This document shows positions 25,552 to 34,685 of a stretch of DNA of 64,000 nucleotides, piece after piece. The DNA is taken from assembly GCA_965203525.1 (NCBI GenBank), contig OZ241898.1, positions 1,922,001 to 1,986,000 of the forward strand, written 5' to 3'. The notes beneath the pieces are model-generated. The model was not told the origin of the DNA, ran no database searches, and worked only from the letters and a program-made list of their open reading frames with translations. The first letter of the stretch is position 1, and every line of letters begins with the position of its first letter. The stretch is from WTFV01 sp965203525. Its GTDB lineage: Bacteria > Acidobacteriota > Vicinamibacteria > Vicinamibacterales > UBA8438. The translations under genes were made by a program, and so were the position numbers.

Positions 25552-27099
25552 TTACTCCCACTCGATGGTGGACGGCGGCTTCGAGCTCACGTCGTAGACC
25601 ACCCGGTTGACGCCGCGCACCTCGTTGACGATGCGCGACGACACCGTGGCGAGCAGGTCGTGCGGCAGCCGGGCCCAGTCCGCCGTCATGCCGTCGCGGC
25701 TCTCCACGGCGCGGATCGCCACGGTGTGCTCGTAGGTCCGTCCGTCGCCCATCACCCCGACGCTGCGGAGCGGCAGCAGCACCGCGAACGACTGCCAGAG
25801 CCGGCGGTACAACCCCGCCCGCCGGATCTCCTCCGCCACCACCGCGTCCGCCCGCCGGAGCAGGTCGAGACGCTCGGCCGTCACCTCGCCCAGGATGCGC
25901 ACCGCGAGCCCGGGCCCCGGGAACGGCTGGCGCCAGACGAACTCGTCGTCGAGGCCAAGCTCGCGGCCGAGCCGCCGCACCTCGTCCTTGAACAGCTCCC
26001 GCAGCGGCTCGACCAGCGAGAACCGGAGGCGCTCCGGCAGGCCGCCCACGTTGTGGTGGCTCTTGATCGCGGCCGACGGCCCGCCCACCGGCACGCTCTC
26101 GATGACGTCGGGGTACAGCGTCCCCTGGGCGAGAAAATCGAACCTGCCCAGACGCGCCGCGACCGCCTCGAAGACGTCGATGAACGTCGCGCCGATGATC
26201 TTGCGTTTCCGCTCGGGGTCGGTGACGCCGGCCAGCGCGCCGGCGAACCGCTCGGACGCGTCCTCGCAGACCAGGGGCAGGCGCATGCGGTTCGCGAAGC
26301 GCTCCGCCACCTGCTCGGCCTCGCGCAGCCGCAGCAGGCCGTTGTCGACGAAGATGCACGTCAGCCGGTCGCCGACGGCGCGGTGGACGAGCAGCGCCGC
26401 CACCGTCGAATCGACGCCGCCGCTCAACCCGCACACCACGCGGCCGTCGGCGCCCACCTGCTCGCGGATGCGCGCGGCCGCCTCGTCGGCGAACGAGGCC
26501 ATCGTCCAGTCGCCGCCGCAGCCGCAGACGCCCGCGGCGAAGTTCTCGAGGATGCGCGCGCCGTGCTCGGTGTGCGCGACCTCGGGGTGGAACAGCAGCG
26601 CGTAGAGGCGGCGCGCGGCGTCCGCCATGCCGGCGACCGGCGCGTTCGGACTGGTCGCCGTCACCGAAAACCCGGGCGGGGCCGCGCGCACGACGTCGCC
26701 GTGGCTCGCCCAGGCCCGGATCTGGTCGGGCACGCCGTCGAACAGCCCGCCCCGCTCCCGCACGCGCACCGGCGCCCGTCCGTACTCCCGCTCCGGGGCG
26801 GCGCCGACGCCGCCGCCGAGGGCCGCGGTCATCGCCTGCATGCCGTAGCAGATGCCGAGCACCGGCACGCCGCACGAGAAGATCGCCGGGTCGCACCGCG
26901 GCGCCCCCGCGTCGGACAGGCTCGCGGGCCCGCCCGACAGGATCACGCCGGCCGCGCCCCGGGCCCGGACGTCGTCCGCGGAGGTGGCGAACGGCACGAT
27001 CTCGGAATAGATGGAGAGCTCGCGGAGACGGCGGGCGATGAGCTGCGTGTACTGCGAGCCGAAATCGAGAACCAGAATGGTCTGATGGGTCACGGGCAC
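25552..27099 (-). CDS. guaA: GMP synthase (glutamine-hydrolysing)
   Basis: About 515 residues, converts XMP to GMP with glutamine and ATP. The N-terminal class-I amidotransferase starts TILVLDFGSQYTQL, has the nucleophile in GICYGMQ and the His-Glu pair in LLFHPEVAHTE. The ATP-pyrophosphatase domain has the P-loop CGLSGGVDST. The C-terminal dimerisation domain ends SSKPPSTIEWE. Start is a GTG at 27099 or 27093; no ATG precedes the conserved N-terminus. Diverges from the propeller gene at 27172 across about 72 bp. Confidence 0.95.
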   Translation of the reverse strand: MPVTHQTILVLDFGSQYTQLIARRLRELSIYSEIVPFATSADDVRARGAAGVILSGGPASLSDAGAPRCDPAIFSCGVPVLGICYGMQAMTAALGGGVGAAPEREYGRAPVRVRERGGLFDGVPDQIRAWASHGDVVRAAPPGFSVTATSPNAPVAGMADAARRLYALLFHPEVAHTEHGARILENFAAGVCGCGGDWTMASFADEAAARIREQVGADGRVVCGLSGGVDSTVAALLVHRAVGDRLTCIFVDNGLLRLREAEQVAERFANRMRLPLVCEDASERFAGALAGVTDPERKRKIIGATFIDVFEAVAARLGRFDFLAQGTLYPDVIESVPVGGPSAAIKSHHNVGGLPERLRFSLVEPLRELFKDEVRRLGRELGLDDEFVWRQPFPGPGLAVRILGEVTAERLDLLRRADAVVAEEIRRAGLYRRLWQSFAVLLPLRSVGVMGDGRTYEHTVAIRAVESRDGMTADWARLPHDLLATVSSRIVNEVRGVNRVVYDVSSKPPSTIEWE

Positions 27100-27171
27100 A
27101 CGATGTCCGGTCCGCGGCGGGAACGGAAGCGGTCCGGAGGAAGCCCGGCCCGCTGCCGCTATTATAGCGGG

Positions 27172-28566
27172 GTGAGCGTCCGGCGCACCACGGCGGCGGC
27201 GGTGCTCGCCGCGCTGCTGCCGGCGGCCGCGCCGGATCCGCGCGCCGCGGCGCAGCCGGAGCGCTTCGAACCCTCGTTCCTGCTGCCCGTCGACCGCGCC
27301 TGGACGGCGGAACTCGACAGCGGTCCGCGCCACGCCCCCGCGCACGACCGGACGCACGTCTACGTCGGGCTGCGGAACGACACCCTGGTGGCGGTGGATC
27401 TGCTGTCCGGCGCGCCGGCCTGGACGATCGAAGAGGGGCTCGACCACCCGCCGGCGACCGGCGGCGGCGTGGTCGTCACCGCCCGCGGCAGCGGGCTCGG
27501 CGGCTGGCGGGCCTCCGACGGGTTCGCGCTCTGGAGCGCCGATCTCGGCTCCACCATCGCGGCGCCTCCGCTCTGGAGCAACGGCTGGCTGGCGGCCGCC
27601 ACCGAGGCCGGGGAGATCGTGGTCCTGCGCGGCTTCGACGGCCGGGAACTGTGGCGCCGCGCCCTGGACGGCGTTGCGACGGTGCGGCCCGCCATCGCCG
27701 GCGGGCGGCTGTTCGTGCCGCTGGCGGACGGCCGCGTCGCCGTGCTGGCGCTCGACACCGGGGCGCCGATCTGGGAACGTGCGCTGTCCGGCCGCCCGCA
27801 GGGCATCCTGCCCCTGGACGCCCTGTTCGTCGGATCGACGGACAACCACCTGTACCGCCTCGATCTCGGCGGCGGCATCGACTGGTTCTGGCGCACGGGG
27901 GGGGACGTCGTCGGAACGCCGGTCGCCGACCTGGAGCACGTGTACTTCAACGCCCGCGACAACGTCCTGCGCGCGCTCGACCGGCGAAACGGCGCGCGCC
28001 GCTGGCGCCGCCCCCTGTCGGGACGCCCCGTGCACGGCCCGCTCCGGGTCGGCCCGCTGATCGTGGTGGCCGGGGTCTCCCCGACCGTCGAGTTGTTCGA
28101 CGCCGAGACCGGCCTGCCGCGGGGACGGTACGTGGCGCCCGGCGAGCTCGCCGCGCTGCCGCTGGTCATCCCGGACGCCCGGCCCCCGACTCCGAGTCTG
28201 GTGCTGATCACCGGCGCGGGCCGGCTGGTCGGCCTGACCGCCGCCGCCGGGCCGCCGCAACTGCCCCCGGGCCTGCTGCCCCCCGAGCCGTTGCTGCCCC
28301 GGCCGCCCGTCGTCACCCTGGCCGCCTTCGTCGACTGGTTCCTCGCCGACGAGCCGGCCGCCCCGGCCGCCCCGGCGCCGCCCGGCGGCGTACCTTCCCC
28401 GCCCGGCGGCGTACCTTCCCCGCCCGGCGGCGTACCTTCCCCGCCCGGCGGCGTACCTTCCCCGCCCGGCGGCGTTCCTTCTCCGCCCGGCGGCGTACCT
28501 TCCCCGCCCGGCGGCGGTGCCGCGTCCCCGCCGCCGGCGGAGCCGTTCCCCGCTTCCGCGCGGTAG
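27172..28566 (+). CDS. Secreted PQQ/BamB-like beta-propeller protein with Pro/Gly tail
   Basis: 464 residues. The GTG start gives a signal peptide (AAAVLAALLPAAAP). The body is a repeated WD/PQQ-type propeller; blades include VYVGLRNDTLVAVDLLSG, GFDGRELWRRAL, ALDTGAPIWERALSG and VLRALDRRNGARRWRR, as in BamB/PQQ-dehydrogenase families. No quinoprotein active-site residues can be assigned, so catalysis is not claimed. The C-terminus holds six PPGGVPS repeats. A TATTAT/TATAGC-like box lies a few bases before the GTG. The kinase gene starts 3 bp after its stop, suggesting co-expression and perhaps ligand sensing. Confidence 0.75.
   Translation: MSVRRTTAAAVLAALLPAAAPDPRAAAQPERFEPSFLLPVDRAWTAELDSGPRHAPAHDRTHVYVGLRNDTLVAVDLLSGAPAWTIEEGLDHPPATGGGVVVTARGSGLGGWRASDGFALWSADLGSTIAAPPLWSNGWLAAATEAGEIVVLRGFDGRELWRRALDGVATVRPAIAGGRLFVPLADGRVAVLALDTGAPIWERALSGRPQGILPLDALFVGSTDNHLYRLDLGGGIDWFWRTGGDVVGTPVADLEHVYFNARDNVLRALDRRNGARRWRRPLSGRPVHGPLRVGPLIVVAGVSPTVELFDAETGLPRGRYVAPGELAALPLVIPDARPPTPSLVLITGAGRLVGLTAAAGPPQLPPGLLPPEPLLPRPPVVTLAAFVDWFLADEPAAPAAPAPPGGVPSPPGGVPSPPGGVPSPPGGVPSPPGGVPSPPGGVPSPPGGGAASPPPAEPFPASAR
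28378..28503 (+). repeat. 21-bp tandem repeat encoding PPGGVPS, six units
   Basis: Six near-perfect 21-bp units (CCGCCCGGCGGCGTACCTTC plus C) at the 3' end of the propeller gene, followed by a partial seventh. In frame; copy-number change would lengthen or shorten the tail. Confidence 0.95.
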
Positions 28567-28569
28567 CCG

Positions 28570-31500
28570 ATGCGCGGCACGGGATGGCCCGGAGTGGTGC
28601 TCGCCAGCGGCGTCGCGGCCGCGCTGGTGGCGGGCGCCGGCGGACTGCTCGAGCCGCTGCGGTTCGGCCGCTCCCGCGACGCCGCCTTCGAGCGCGTCGA
28701 GCGGGACGTGCGGCGGCGGTTCGACGATCTGGCGCGGACGCTCCGGCGGACCGCCGTCTCGCTGGCGGCCAGTCCCGGCGTGGCGGAAGGACTGGCGGGG
28801 GACCGCGCCGCCCTGGGCGCGCTGTTCGAGCGAACCCGGGAGGCGGTTCCCGCCGGCGCGCCCGATCTCGCGGTCAGCATCTACGACGCGACGGCCACCC
28901 CCCGCGCCTGGACGGGGCGGCCGGCGGAACTGACGCGCGACCACGTCCTCTCCGAACCGGCGTTCTTCGTGCTTTCCGCGCCGCTCGGCCTGCGTCTGGT
29001 CTGCGTGGAGCCGATCGTCGCCGCCGCCGGAGGGTCCGCCCGCCGCGGGAGGATCGGATCCGTTTCGACCGCGCGCGTGCTCTGGTCCGGCGCCGGTCCG
29101 GCGGCCGACGGCGGCCCGCCGGCGCTGGCGTCGCCGGTCGCGCCGATCAGCCTGCGGCCCGCCTCGGCGGAGCCGGCGGCGGAGCCGGGGCCGCGGCGCT
29201 TCACGCTGGCCGCCCCGGACGGCGAGCCGCTGCTCGACGCCTTCGTGGCGGACGAGGATCTGGACCGGGCCCGCGCGGCGTGGCGCCGGTCCGTGCGCGA
29301 TCTGGCGCTCGTCCTCGCCGCGCTGGTGCTCGGCCTGGCCGCGTTGCCCCGGCTGGTCCGCGCGCCCCGCGGACCGGACGTCGACACGGCCCTGCGCGGC
29401 ACCGCGGCGGCCGCCTGCGCCCTGCTCGCCGCCTGCGCCCTGCTGTGGACGGCGGCCACGCCGGGACCGGTCCGCCCGGCGTTGTTCTCCGCCGCCGTCC
29501 ACACCTCGCTCCGCTTCCCGCTCCTGCTCCGGTCGCCGGCCGACGTGCTGCTCCTCGGGCTCGCGCTCACCGTCGTCGCGGGCACGGCGGCGCGCTTCGC
29601 CGACGCGGCCCGCCCGGCGTGGCGCCGGGCGCGCCGGCGCGCCCGCCGCGGCGCCGTCGTCCGGGCGCATGCCGGGGCCGGCGCGCTGGTCGCGCTGCTG
29701 CTCGGCGCGTACGAAGTCCTGCTCGCCGACACGGTCGGCGGTTCGCGCGCCGACCTGCTGCAGTGGTCGTCCAATCCGCTCGATTCGTCACGCATCGGCC
29801 TGTTGCTCGGCGTGCTGCTCGCGGCCACGGCGACCATCCGGCTGGGCGCCTCGGTGCTGCTCGCCGTCGAGGCCCGCTGGAGCCGCCGCCTGCACGGGGT
29901 CGGATTCCGCGCGCTCGGCGCCGCGGCGGCGCCGGGGCTGCTGCCGGCGCTGGTCCCCGCGGTTCCGCTCTGGCCGCACGCCGCCCTGCTCGCCGGCGTC
30001 GTCGCCGTGGCGCTCGCTACGGAGCGCCTCCGTCCCCGGCTGCGGCGCGCCTCGGAATCGGGACGGCTCGCGGCCCGCTTCGGACTGCTGATGGTTCCCG
30101 CCGTGCTCGCCTATCCGGCCATCGTCCACGAGGGGCTGGCGGCCAAGCGGCGGCTGATCGAGGACGAGGTGGCGCCGGCGACCGCCGGCCATCCCGATGC
30201 GCTGCTGGCCAGCCTCGCGCAGACCCAACGCGAAGTGGACGCCCTGCTCGACCGGCTGCCGCCGGAGTCGGACGTCTTCCGGCCGCCGGACGGAGCCCCC
30301 GGCCCCGACGCCGCGTTCGCGGTCTGGCGGCAGACCGATCTGGCCCGCCTCCGCCTGACGTCGGCCGTCGAGCTGTACGGGCCGGACCGTTCCCTCGCAA
30401 GCCGCTTCGCCCTCGATTTTCCGGACGCGCCGGCCGTCCCCTCGTTCCTCGGGACGAACTGCGACTGGGACGTCTACGGCGAGGTCTTCCCGTTCGGCGC
30501 CCGGCAGCGCCGCGTGCTCCACGCGGAGCGCGGCGTCTGCCTGCCCTGGCCCGGCGACATGCCGGCCGCCGACGCGGTCGCCGGCGCCGTCGTCATCCAC
30601 GTCCCCCTGGACTACCGGGCGCTGCCGTTCATCCCCTCGCGGAACCCGTACCACGACGTGCTCCGCGCGGCGCCGCCGGAAGCCGGTCCGATCGACGCGG
30701 GGGTGGACCTGGCGATCTATGGCTGGGGCCTCAGTCCGCTGTTCACCCACGGGTCGGCCGCGTGGACGATCGACGACGCGCTGTTCGAACGCATCTACGC
30801 GTCACGGGAACCGTTCTGGACCACGTTGCGGGCCGGCGGGCGGACGTCCGCCGTATACGTCTCGAACAACCGCGCCGGCATCTACGCGCTCGGGTATCCC
30901 GTGCTCACCGCGCTCGATCACCTCATCCGGCTGGCCGAGATCGTCGCCCTGGCCGGCGCCGCGTTCGGAGCGTGGGTTCTGGTCCTGGCGGCGGCCGGAC
31001 CGTTCGCCGCGCAACGCTACCGCCTCGGCCGGGAGCTGGTCCGCGAGCTGCGGGTCAGCTTCTACCGCCGTCTCTTCCTGGCCTTCGTCGCCGTCGCGAC
31101 CGTTCCGGTGCTGGTCCTGGCCCTGCTGATCCGCAACTACTCCACCGGGCGGCTCCGCGCCGACGTGGAGGCCGGCGCGACGCGGACCGCCGTCGTCGCC
31201 CAGCGCGTGATCGCCGAGCTCCAGCAGGCCGCCGACCCCGCCGCGGCCGTCGTGACCGACGATCTGCTGGTCTTCGTCAGCCAGATCATCGAGCAGGACG
31301 TCAACATCTACGCGGGCCCGCGGCTGGTCGCCACCAGCGAGCGCGACCTCTTCGCCTCCGGTCTGCTGCCGGCCCGTACCCCTGCCGATGTGTACAACGC
31401 GATCGTTCTGGCGCACGCGCCGACGTTCGTGACCGGGGACGCGTTCGGCGCGCAGGACTATCTGGTCGCGGCGACGCCCATCCGCTCGGCCGGCGCCGAC

Positions 31501-32529
31501 GCGATCCTGACCGTGCCGCTGGCCTCGCGGCAGCGGGACATCGAACGGCAGATCCGCGATCTCGACCGCGGGATCCTGCTCGGCGTGACCCTGCTCGTCT
31601 TTCTCGGCGCCGCCAGCGGCTTCCACATCGCGGAGCGGATCGCGGATCCGGTCCAGCGGCTGACCCGCGCGACGCGCCGCATCGCGCGCGGCGACTTCGA
31701 CGCGCGGGTGGCGATCCGCTCGGCCGACGAACTCGAGAGCTTGGTGGCGGCGTTCAACCGCATGGCCGGGGATCTGCTGGTCCAGCGCCGGCGGCTCGAG
31801 CGCACCCACCGGCTCGAGGCCTGGGCGGAGATGGCGCGGCAGGTGGCCCACGACATCAAGAACCCGCTGACGCCGGTCCAGCTTTCGGCCGAGCACCTGC
31901 TGCGCGTGCACCGGGACCGCGGCGAACCGCTGGGGCCGGTGCTCCGCGACTGCGTCGATTCGATCCTCGCGCAGGTCCGGCTGCTGCGGCGGATCGCGTC
32001 GGAGTTCTCCAGCTTCGCTTCGTCGCCCCCGGTGCGGCGGGAACCCACGGTGCTCGCCGACGTCGTGCGCGAGGTCCTCGACCCGTACCGCGCCGGGCTC
32101 GCGGGCCGGATCGAGCTGGCCGTCGACCTGCCCGCCGCCCTGCCGCGGGTCGTGGTCGACCGGACGCTCGTGGGACGGGCCTTCGCGAACGTGGTCGAGA
32201 ACGCCCTGCACGCGATGCCGGGCGCAGGCCGGCTCGCCGTGGCGGCCGCCGCGGACGCGCGCGAGGTCGCCCTGGTCGTGCGGGACACCGGCGCGGGGCT
32301 CGACGAGGCGGCCCTCGCCCGCGTCTTCGAGCCGTACTTCTCGACGAAGGTCTCCGGCACCGGCCTGGGCATGGCGATCGCCAGACGCAACGTCGAGTTG
32401 AACGGCGGCTCCATCGGGATCGCCAGCCGCAAGGGGGCCGGCGCGACGGTCACGTTGCGTTTTCCGATACGGGACGAACCGCCGGAGGGTGCGCCGGCGG
32501 CCGGCGGCGGCGCGGCGCCGCCCGCGTGA
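28570..32529 (+). CDS. Large NtrY-like membrane histidine kinase
   Basis: 1319 residues. The N-terminal 800 residues hold a first TM helix, a periplasmic segment (about 30-235), a block of roughly eight TM helices (about 240-540) and a second extracytoplasmic segment (about 540-790). Two further TM helices flank a smaller sensor region (about 860-1005), and a HAMP domain follows (about 1030-1080). The kinase core is complete: H-box VAHDIKNPLTPVQLSAEHLL with His1094, N-box VVENALHAMP with Asn1211, G boxes VRDTGAGLDE and GTGLGMAI. The core resembles NtrY-type kinases, which pair with sigma-54 activators. No response regulator is adjacent. Starts 3 bp after the propeller gene. Confidence 0.88.
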   Translation: MRGTGWPGVVLASGVAAALVAGAGGLLEPLRFGRSRDAAFERVERDVRRRFDDLARTLRRTAVSLAASPGVAEGLAGDRAALGALFERTREAVPAGAPDLAVSIYDATATPRAWTGRPAELTRDHVLSEPAFFVLSAPLGLRLVCVEPIVAAAGGSARRGRIGSVSTARVLWSGAGPAADGGPPALASPVAPISLRPASAEPAAEPGPRRFTLAAPDGEPLLDAFVADEDLDRARAAWRRSVRDLALVLAALVLGLAALPRLVRAPRGPDVDTALRGTAAAACALLAACALLWTAATPGPVRPALFSAAVHTSLRFPLLLRSPADVLLLGLALTVVAGTAARFADAARPAWRRARRRARRGAVVRAHAGAGALVALLLGAYEVLLADTVGGSRADLLQWSSNPLDSSRIGLLLGVLLAATATIRLGASVLLAVEARWSRRLHGVGFRALGAAAAPGLLPALVPAVPLWPHAALLAGVVAVALATERLRPRLRRASESGRLAARFGLLMVPAVLAYPAIVHEGLAAKRRLIEDEVAPATAGHPDALLASLAQTQREVDALLDRLPPESDVFRPPDGAPGPDAAFAVWRQTDLARLRLTSAVELYGPDRSLASRFALDFPDAPAVPSFLGTNCDWDVYGEVFPFGARQRRVLHAERGVCLPWPGDMPAADAVAGAVVIHVPLDYRALPFIPSRNPYHDVLRAAPPEAGPIDAGVDLAIYGWGLSPLFTHGSAAWTIDDALFERIYASREPFWTTLRAGGRTSAVYVSNNRAGIYALGYPVLTALDHLIRLAEIVALAGAAFGAWVLVLAAAGPFAAQRYRLGRELVRELRVSFYRRLFLAFVAVATVPVLVLALLIRNYSTGRLRADVEAGATRTAVVAQRVIAELQQAADPAAAVVTDDLLVFVSQIIEQDVNIYAGPRLVATSERDLFASGLLPARTPADVYNAIVLAHAPTFVTGDAFGAQDYLVAATPIRSAGADAILTVPLASRQRDIERQIRDLDRGILLGVTLLVFLGAASGFHIAERIADPVQRLTRATRRIARGDFDARVAIRSADELESLVAAFNRMAGDLLVQRRRLERTHRLEAWAEMARQVAHDIKNPLTPVQLSAEHLLRVHRDRGEPLGPVLRDCVDSILAQVRLLRRIASEFSSFASSPPVRREPTVLADVVREVLDPYRAGLAGRIELAVDLPAALPRVVVDRTLVGRAFANVVENALHAMPGAGRLAVAAAADAREVALVVRDTGAGLDEAALARVFEPYFSTKVSGTGLGMAIARRNVELNGGSIGIASRKGAGATVTLRFPIRDEPPEGAPAAGGGAAPPA

Positions 32530-32540
32530 TGCGCCGGCCG

Positions 32541-32779
32541 CGTTCCGCGCTACGAAGCGGCCGCGTTCCGCGCGCGGTGCGGAACTCCCGCGCGATGGCG
32601 TCCGGATCGTCGTCGTTCCGCGCTGCGAAGCGGTCGCGTTCCGCGCGCGGCGCGGAACTCCCGCGCGATGGCGTCCGGATCGTCGTCGTCGTTCCGCGCT
32701 GCGAAGCGGACCGTTCCGCCGCCGCGTTCCGCGCTGCGAAGCGGACCGTTCCGCGCGCGGCGTTCCGCGCTACGAGGCG
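32541..32779. repeat. Tandem repeats derived from the pssA 3' end
   Basis: Units starting CGTTCCGCGCTNCGAAGCGG begin at 32541, 32614, 32690, 32724 and 32761. The first two intervals are 73 and 76 bp; the last three are about 34-37 bp. The final unit overlaps the pssA stop codon and last codons, so the array looks like repeated copying of that gene end into the 240-bp gap. Confidence 0.88.
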
Positions 32780-33579
32780 GACCGTTCCGCCGCCGGCGCC
32801 TCGGGATCGGCGGGCGCCGCCAGCCGCGGCGGCCGGCGCTGCCCGCGGTTCATCGCGAAGCCGATCAGGCCCGACGCCAGGTAGGAGTACGCCATCAGGA
32901 CGAGCACCGCCTCCGGCTGCGCCGCGATCGCCGCGATCACCGCGGCGATGCCGAGCGGCGTCAGATAGGACCGGCGGCGGCCCGGAATGAGCGCGCCGAA
33001 GCTCCGGAACCGCAGGCGGCTGACCATCAACGCCGCCGGGACCAGCACGATCGGCAGCGCGGCGAGCGCCGCGCCCGGCTCGGCGAACCCCGCGGGCCAG
33101 GCGAACACCGTCGCGGCGGGCACGCCGGCCGCGGCGGGACTCGGCAGGCCGACGAAGTACCGCTTGTCGCCCCCCTTGCCCTGGATGTTGAAGCGCGCCA
33201 GCCGCACGGCGGCGGCGGCCAGCCAGAGGAAGGCGGCGGCCCAGCCCAGGCGGCCGAGCGGCTCGAGACCCCACGCGAAGACGAGCGTCGCCGGCGCCAC
33301 GCCGAACGAGACCACGTCGGCGAGCGAGTCGAACTCGACGCCGAAGTCGCTCGTCGCGCCGGTCGCGCGCGCGACGCGGCCGTCGAGCCCGTCGAGGATC
33401 ATCGCGAATCCGACGAACGGCGCCGCGGTCGCGTACTCGCCCCGCGTCGCGAAGACGATGCACGCCCAGCCGCAGAACATGTTCGCCACGGTGAGCAGGC
33501 TCGGCAGCAGGTACGCGCCCCGGCGGAAGCGCCGCCGCGGCGGCGCTTCGCCGCGGAACATCGACAGCACCTTGCTCAC
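32770..33579 (-). CDS. pssA: CDP-diacylglycerol-serine O-phosphatidyltransferase
   Basis: 269 residues, membrane enzyme making phosphatidylserine from CDP-diacylglycerol and serine. The CDP-alcohol phosphotransferase motif DG-x2-AR-x8-G-x3-D-x3-D is intact (DGRVARATGATSDFG then VEFDSLAD). Six to eight hydrophobic segments follow. The GTG start overlaps the psd stop (GTGA), so Psd and PssA are translated together. The last residues (APAAERSAS) are encoded by sequence that is repeated downstream. Confidence 0.93.
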   Translation of the reverse strand: MSKVLSMFRGEAPPRRRFRRGAYLLPSLLTVANMFCGWACIVFATRGEYATAAPFVGFAMILDGLDGRVARATGATSDFGVEFDSLADVVSFGVAPATLVFAWGLEPLGRLGWAAAFLWLAAAAVRLARFNIQGKGGDKRYFVGLPSPAAAGVPAATVFAWPAGFAEPGAALAALPIVLVPAALMVSRLRFRSFGALIPGRRRSYLTPLGIAAVIAAIAAQPEAVLVLMAYSYLASGLIGFAMNRGQRRPPRLAAPADPEAPAAERSAS

Positions 33580-34226
33580 GGCCCGGTCTCCGCCGGCGCC
33601 AGATGCGCCACCACCGTCTCCCCGCCGCGGACGGTCTGGCCCGCGGTGACGGCGAGGCGCGCCGATTCCGGCAGGAAGACGTCCATGCGCGAGCCGAACT
33701 TCATGATACCGAACCGCTGTCCGCGCGCCACCCGCATCCCCGGCGCGATGCGGCAGACGACCCGGCGCGCGAGCACGCCGACGACCTGCCGGAAGACGAT
33801 CGTCTGCCCCCCGTGATCGAGACGGACCTCGCTGTGCTCGTTCTCGGTCCCCGAGCGGGGGTCGAAGGCGGGCAGGAACCGTCCGGGGCGGTACGTCACG
33901 GCCAGCACCCGCCCGCCGACCGGGGTCCGGTTGACGTGCACGTCGAGCGGCGACAGGAAGATGCTGAGCTGCCGCCACCTTCCTTCCGGCGCGGCGCCGG
34001 CGTCGGCGGGGCCGGCGTGGAGGACCCGGCCGTCTGCCGGCGCGAGCACCGCGCCGCGCCCGGCGCCGGCCGGCGCGCGCCGCTCCGGATCGCGGAAGAA
34101 GAAGAGGAATCCGCCCGCCAGCAGCCAGAAGACGGCGCCCGGCAGCCGGAAGTCCAGCCACGCGAGCAGCGCGCCCGCCGCGGCCGCGCCGGCGACGAAC
34201 GGAATCCCCGCCCGGTCGATCTTCAT
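33576..34226 (-). CDS. psd: Phosphatidylserine decarboxylase proenzyme
   Basis: 216 residues, the short PSD type. Hydrophobic N-terminus (about 8-45), then the catalytic domain with SIFLSPLDVHVNR. The self-cleavage site in GIMKFGSRMDVF has a Gly-Ser whose Ser becomes the pyruvoyl group. It decarboxylates phosphatidylserine to phosphatidylethanolamine, the next step after PssA. Overlaps pssA by 4 bp. Confidence 0.92.
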   Translation of the reverse strand: MKIDRAGIPFVAGAAAAGALLAWLDFRLPGAVFWLLAGGFLFFFRDPERRAPAGAGRGAVLAPADGRVLHAGPADAGAAPEGRWRQLSIFLSPLDVHVNRTPVGGRVLAVTYRPGRFLPAFDPRSGTENEHSEVRLDHGGQTIVFRQVVGVLARRVVCRIAPGMRVARGQRFGIMKFGSRMDVFLPESARLAVTAGQTVRGGETVVAHLAPAETGP

Positions 34227-34263
34227 GTCCTGCGGCAGGCGGTCGTCGCGGAGGCCGGGCTCG

Positions 34264-34518
34264 TCAGCGTTCGGGGAGGGGTTCGCCGCCCGGGGCCCGC
34301 GGTGTCAGGCGGCGCCGCAGGATGTGCTCCATGCGGTCCTTGACGTGCAGCTTCTTCTTCTTGAGCGTCGCTTCTTCGATCTGTTCGGCGCCGGACGGAT
34401 ACGGGTGGTCGAGCAGTTCGGCGAGCCGGCTCTCCAGCGCCCTGTGCTGCTCGGCCAGATCGCGGTACTCGCCGTCTTCCTCCAGCAACACCTCGCGCGC
34501 GTGTTGCTCCTGGTTCAT
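34264..34518 (-). CDS. DUF465/YdcH-family small protein
   Basis: 84 residues, GGAGGGA ribosome site before the ATG. Two short helices with EYRDLAEQHRALESRLAELL and the basic LKKKKLHVKDRMEHIL typical of DUF465, predicted to form an antiparallel coiled coil. Function unknown in the family. Lies 37 bp upstream of psd on the same strand and may lead that operon. Confidence 0.82.
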   Translation of the reverse strand: MNQEQHAREVLLEEDGEYRDLAEQHRALESRLAELLDHPYPSGAEQIEEATLKKKKLHVKDRMEHILRRRLTPRAPGGEPLPER

Positions 34519-34685
34519 GTTCCCTCCTGGCCGGGTACTCCGGTTCGGGGCGCGGAGGGCCCGGACGGCCGCGTGACGGCCTGCAAGGTATCACACGGCC
34601 GAGGCGCGGTTCAAGGACGCGCCTCCTCCGCGGGCCGGCAGCCGACCGTGCGCCTTCCAACGACAAGCGAGCCTGGACCAGCTGA

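Noticed and set aside
27100..29670. Upstream extension of the guaA frame on the minus strand
   Set aside because: The frame stays open for 850 codons but lies opposite the propeller and kinase genes; the conserved guaA N-terminus fixes the start near 27099.
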